The notes under the pieces are model-generated. The model did no database searches and was not told where the DNA came from. It worked only from the letters and a program-made list of their open reading frames with translations. From Vigna angularis (lineage: Eukaryota > Streptophyta > Magnoliopsida > Fabales > Fabaceae), in assembly GCF_016808095.1 (NCBI RefSeq), contig NC_068977.1:5950479-6014478 (forward strand): a DNA stretch of 64,000 nucleotides, given 5' to 3'. Shown piece by piece: positions 62,257 through 64,000 of this stretch. The position numbers were made by a program, and so were the translations under genes. The stretch's first letter is position 1. The number at the start of each line of letters is the position of its first letter.

Positions 62257-63578
62257 TCACAATTTGGTCTCATAAAAATAAGTAGATGAGACAGCCAAGC
62301 CTTGCACATCATATGTGCGAACAAGTCTTTGCCTCTTGTCAGGTGTCTCCAACCAACAGAACTCCAAATGGAACGATTTTGATTCTGCCACACTTTTTGC
62401 TATATCACAAGGGCATCCCATGTACATGCCCCCCGGTAATAGTATCATCTGATAACCTCCATCAAATGTCACCAAATACTCTGATATTCTGCCACTCCAA
62501 TGCACATTTGTTGTAACATTTTCCCCATCAGATACTGAAGTAACATCCTGATATCCAAACAAAAATAGCAACAACATAAACCTCCAGTATTCAGAAAGTG
62601 GTGATAATCTTAAAATATCTTATGGTCTACAACATATGAAGGTAGGGGAAAAGGACTCATGTTGAGTCAAATAGAAGAAATAACTTGTTTATCAAATGTT
62701 AGTACATTGCTCCAATAAAATAAATTTGAAAGGGGGTGATGAAGAAGTATACAGAAGAAAATGTCATTCAATAAAGATTCTATGCATCTCATATAGTATA
62801 TGTCTGCATCTTCTGAAAAACTTTGACGATACTTTTTGGACTGTTGTATGTTAATAACTCCATTTCAAACATCTGAATAGTAGAACCAATATTGCAAAAG
62901 GGAATTAGAGAGTAAAAACTTCATAAAATATATTCAAACAGAAGACAAGCAAAGGGGATATAAAGCATCAGGGCACTAAAATTTTGACTTGTTTTCACAG
63001 ACACAAATTGCATAATTCAGTGTTTTAACAATTCTATTGAACTAAAGTTTCACTGAGTAGGCCACATTTGTTATTGAGTTGTAAAATACCTGAATAAGTT
63101 GGCCATTGTGATCCATCTCATGTAACACAACGGTATCGGCTTTAGCAATTGTGGAACCATAAACACCACTTCGTTTTGTAATGGAATGGCCTTTCCATTT
63201 ACCAAGAAAAGGTATAATCCTATTATTTGCATCCTGAAATGAATTCAAAATGAATGAAAAAGGTCATAAGAAACTATAGAATAAGATATTGTTCTGCTGC
63301 TGCAGCATGAGTAGAACATACAAAACAAAAACTCTTATCAAATCTGCAGTGGACATACACAATAAATGAAAGCTACACCTATCTCAGTTAAGCTCACCTT
63401 AGAACTGTCAAGTAGAGGAGGAGCCCCATCACTTCTTTCCTCTAGGAAGACGATAAGCATATCTACAGTACCTTTTGGCTCCAAAATGTGAAAGGCTCTT
63501 GCTCGCTTATCTCTTTGAAGAGAGTACAGGCAATTCTCACATACAACAGAAGGTCGCCGAGAGGGAAGCTTGAGATTT
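62257..63578 (-). CDS. Conserved plant protein, DUF3598-like, 3' exons only
   Basis: Three exons on the minus strand: 63578-63398, 63233-63090 and 62547-62257, with GT-AG borders and matching phase, ending at a TGA (62257-62259). The gene continues upstream beyond the window or in 63579-64000, where I could not identify another exon. Readable blocks are NLKLPSRRPSVVCENCLYSL, LIVFLEERSDGAPPLL, FLGKWKGHSITKRSGVYG, TNVHWSGRISEYLVTFDGGY, LLPGGMYMGCPCDIAKSVAE and SFHLEFCWLETPDKRQRLVR. The pattern fits a calycin-like fold protein of unknown function found in plants and cyanobacteria (DUF3598-type), probably plastid-targeted. The transit-peptide exon is not visible. The family name is from memory and tentative; that it is a real gene is secure. 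Confidence 0.75.
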
Positions 63579-64000
63579 CTGCACCGTATGGAAGTGTAAA
63601 GTAAATAATCTAAGGCATAAAATAAGACATGCGTGCTAGTAATTTAGTATGCCTTCCTTTTACCATGTCGGAGCTCAGTGGTCAAATCACTCAACAATAA
63701 AACCTTCAATCCAAAGAGGAAAAGGTTCTCATTACAAATGTAAGGTGGCAAATAGTGTAGTTTTTCACATTAGGGTGTTAAAAGGGGAAGGGTAAAACTG
63801 AAAAGGCCAAGAAAAACTACTAAAGAAGATCTTGGTTTTTGATACAGCAATGTCATCAAGTAATCAATGTGAAAAACAACCTAGTCAAATAAAACTTGGT
63901 TTCTAGGATGTTTCAGATTAATCAAAATGACATTAAATCTGAAGGTTTCAAAGTAACTAAGTAAGCAATTGCCATGATATATTGTTAATTATAACCAAAG
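63579..64000. other. Probable intron of the DUF3598-like gene
   Basis: Upstream of the exon acceptor (CATACGGTGCAG, minus strand) no further exon was recognised before the window ends. Confidence 0.45.

Overview
This window is nuclear DNA from a flowering plant, most likely a legume. It has AT-rich intergenic DNA, genes split by GT-AG introns, several plant-specific gene families and many nested LTR retrotransposons. Repeat style (GC-rich short repeats inside LTRs, a hairpin motif containing GTAATCGTTTAC) resembles Phaseoleae such as Vigna or Phaseolus. That placement is inference; no search could be run. All exon models below were built by eye from splice signals, reading phase and recalled family sequence.

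Layout. 1-2.5 kb: a small LTR element with no polymerase, whose single ORF joins retroviral-type gag to a stretch resembling the histone demethylase LDL3. 3.5-8.3 kb (minus): the kinase half of a SnRK1 alpha gene; its C-terminal exons are outside the window. 9.1-17.8 kb: four tandem units of about 0.59 kb. The fourth is split by a Ty3-type chromovirus, which is itself split by a solo LTR. 17.8-23.1 kb: degenerate AT-rich repeats. 23.1-29.2 kb (minus): a myristoylation-type CDK-like kinase with nine exons. 31.2 kb: a short solo LTR. 34.0-39.1 kb (minus): a PAP15-type purple acid phosphatase.

41.5-55.2 kb is the accessory region. It holds two related transposon-type modules pointing toward each other. 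The left module is an apparently intact six-exon gene fusing a transposon-type N-terminal domain to an HROB-like OB-fold. The right module is a decayed Ulp1-protease-type gene. Between them lie a GC-rich hairpin array, a 107-bp duplication and four 282-bp tandem units. A very young Ty1/copia element with identical LTRs sits at 49.5-54.4 kb.

55.3-58.6 kb: a small basic/acidic repeat ORF and a VTI1-like gene that keeps the Habc-type N-terminus but has an unrelated tail instead of the SNARE helix. 62.3-63.6 kb (minus): the 3' exons of a conserved, probably plastid, DUF3598-like gene. The ordinary genes are unrelated housekeeping or signalling loci; no operon-like cooperation is expected. The strongest candidates for something new are the OB-fold fusion gene, the LDL3-carrying retroelement and the two palindromic tandem arrays.
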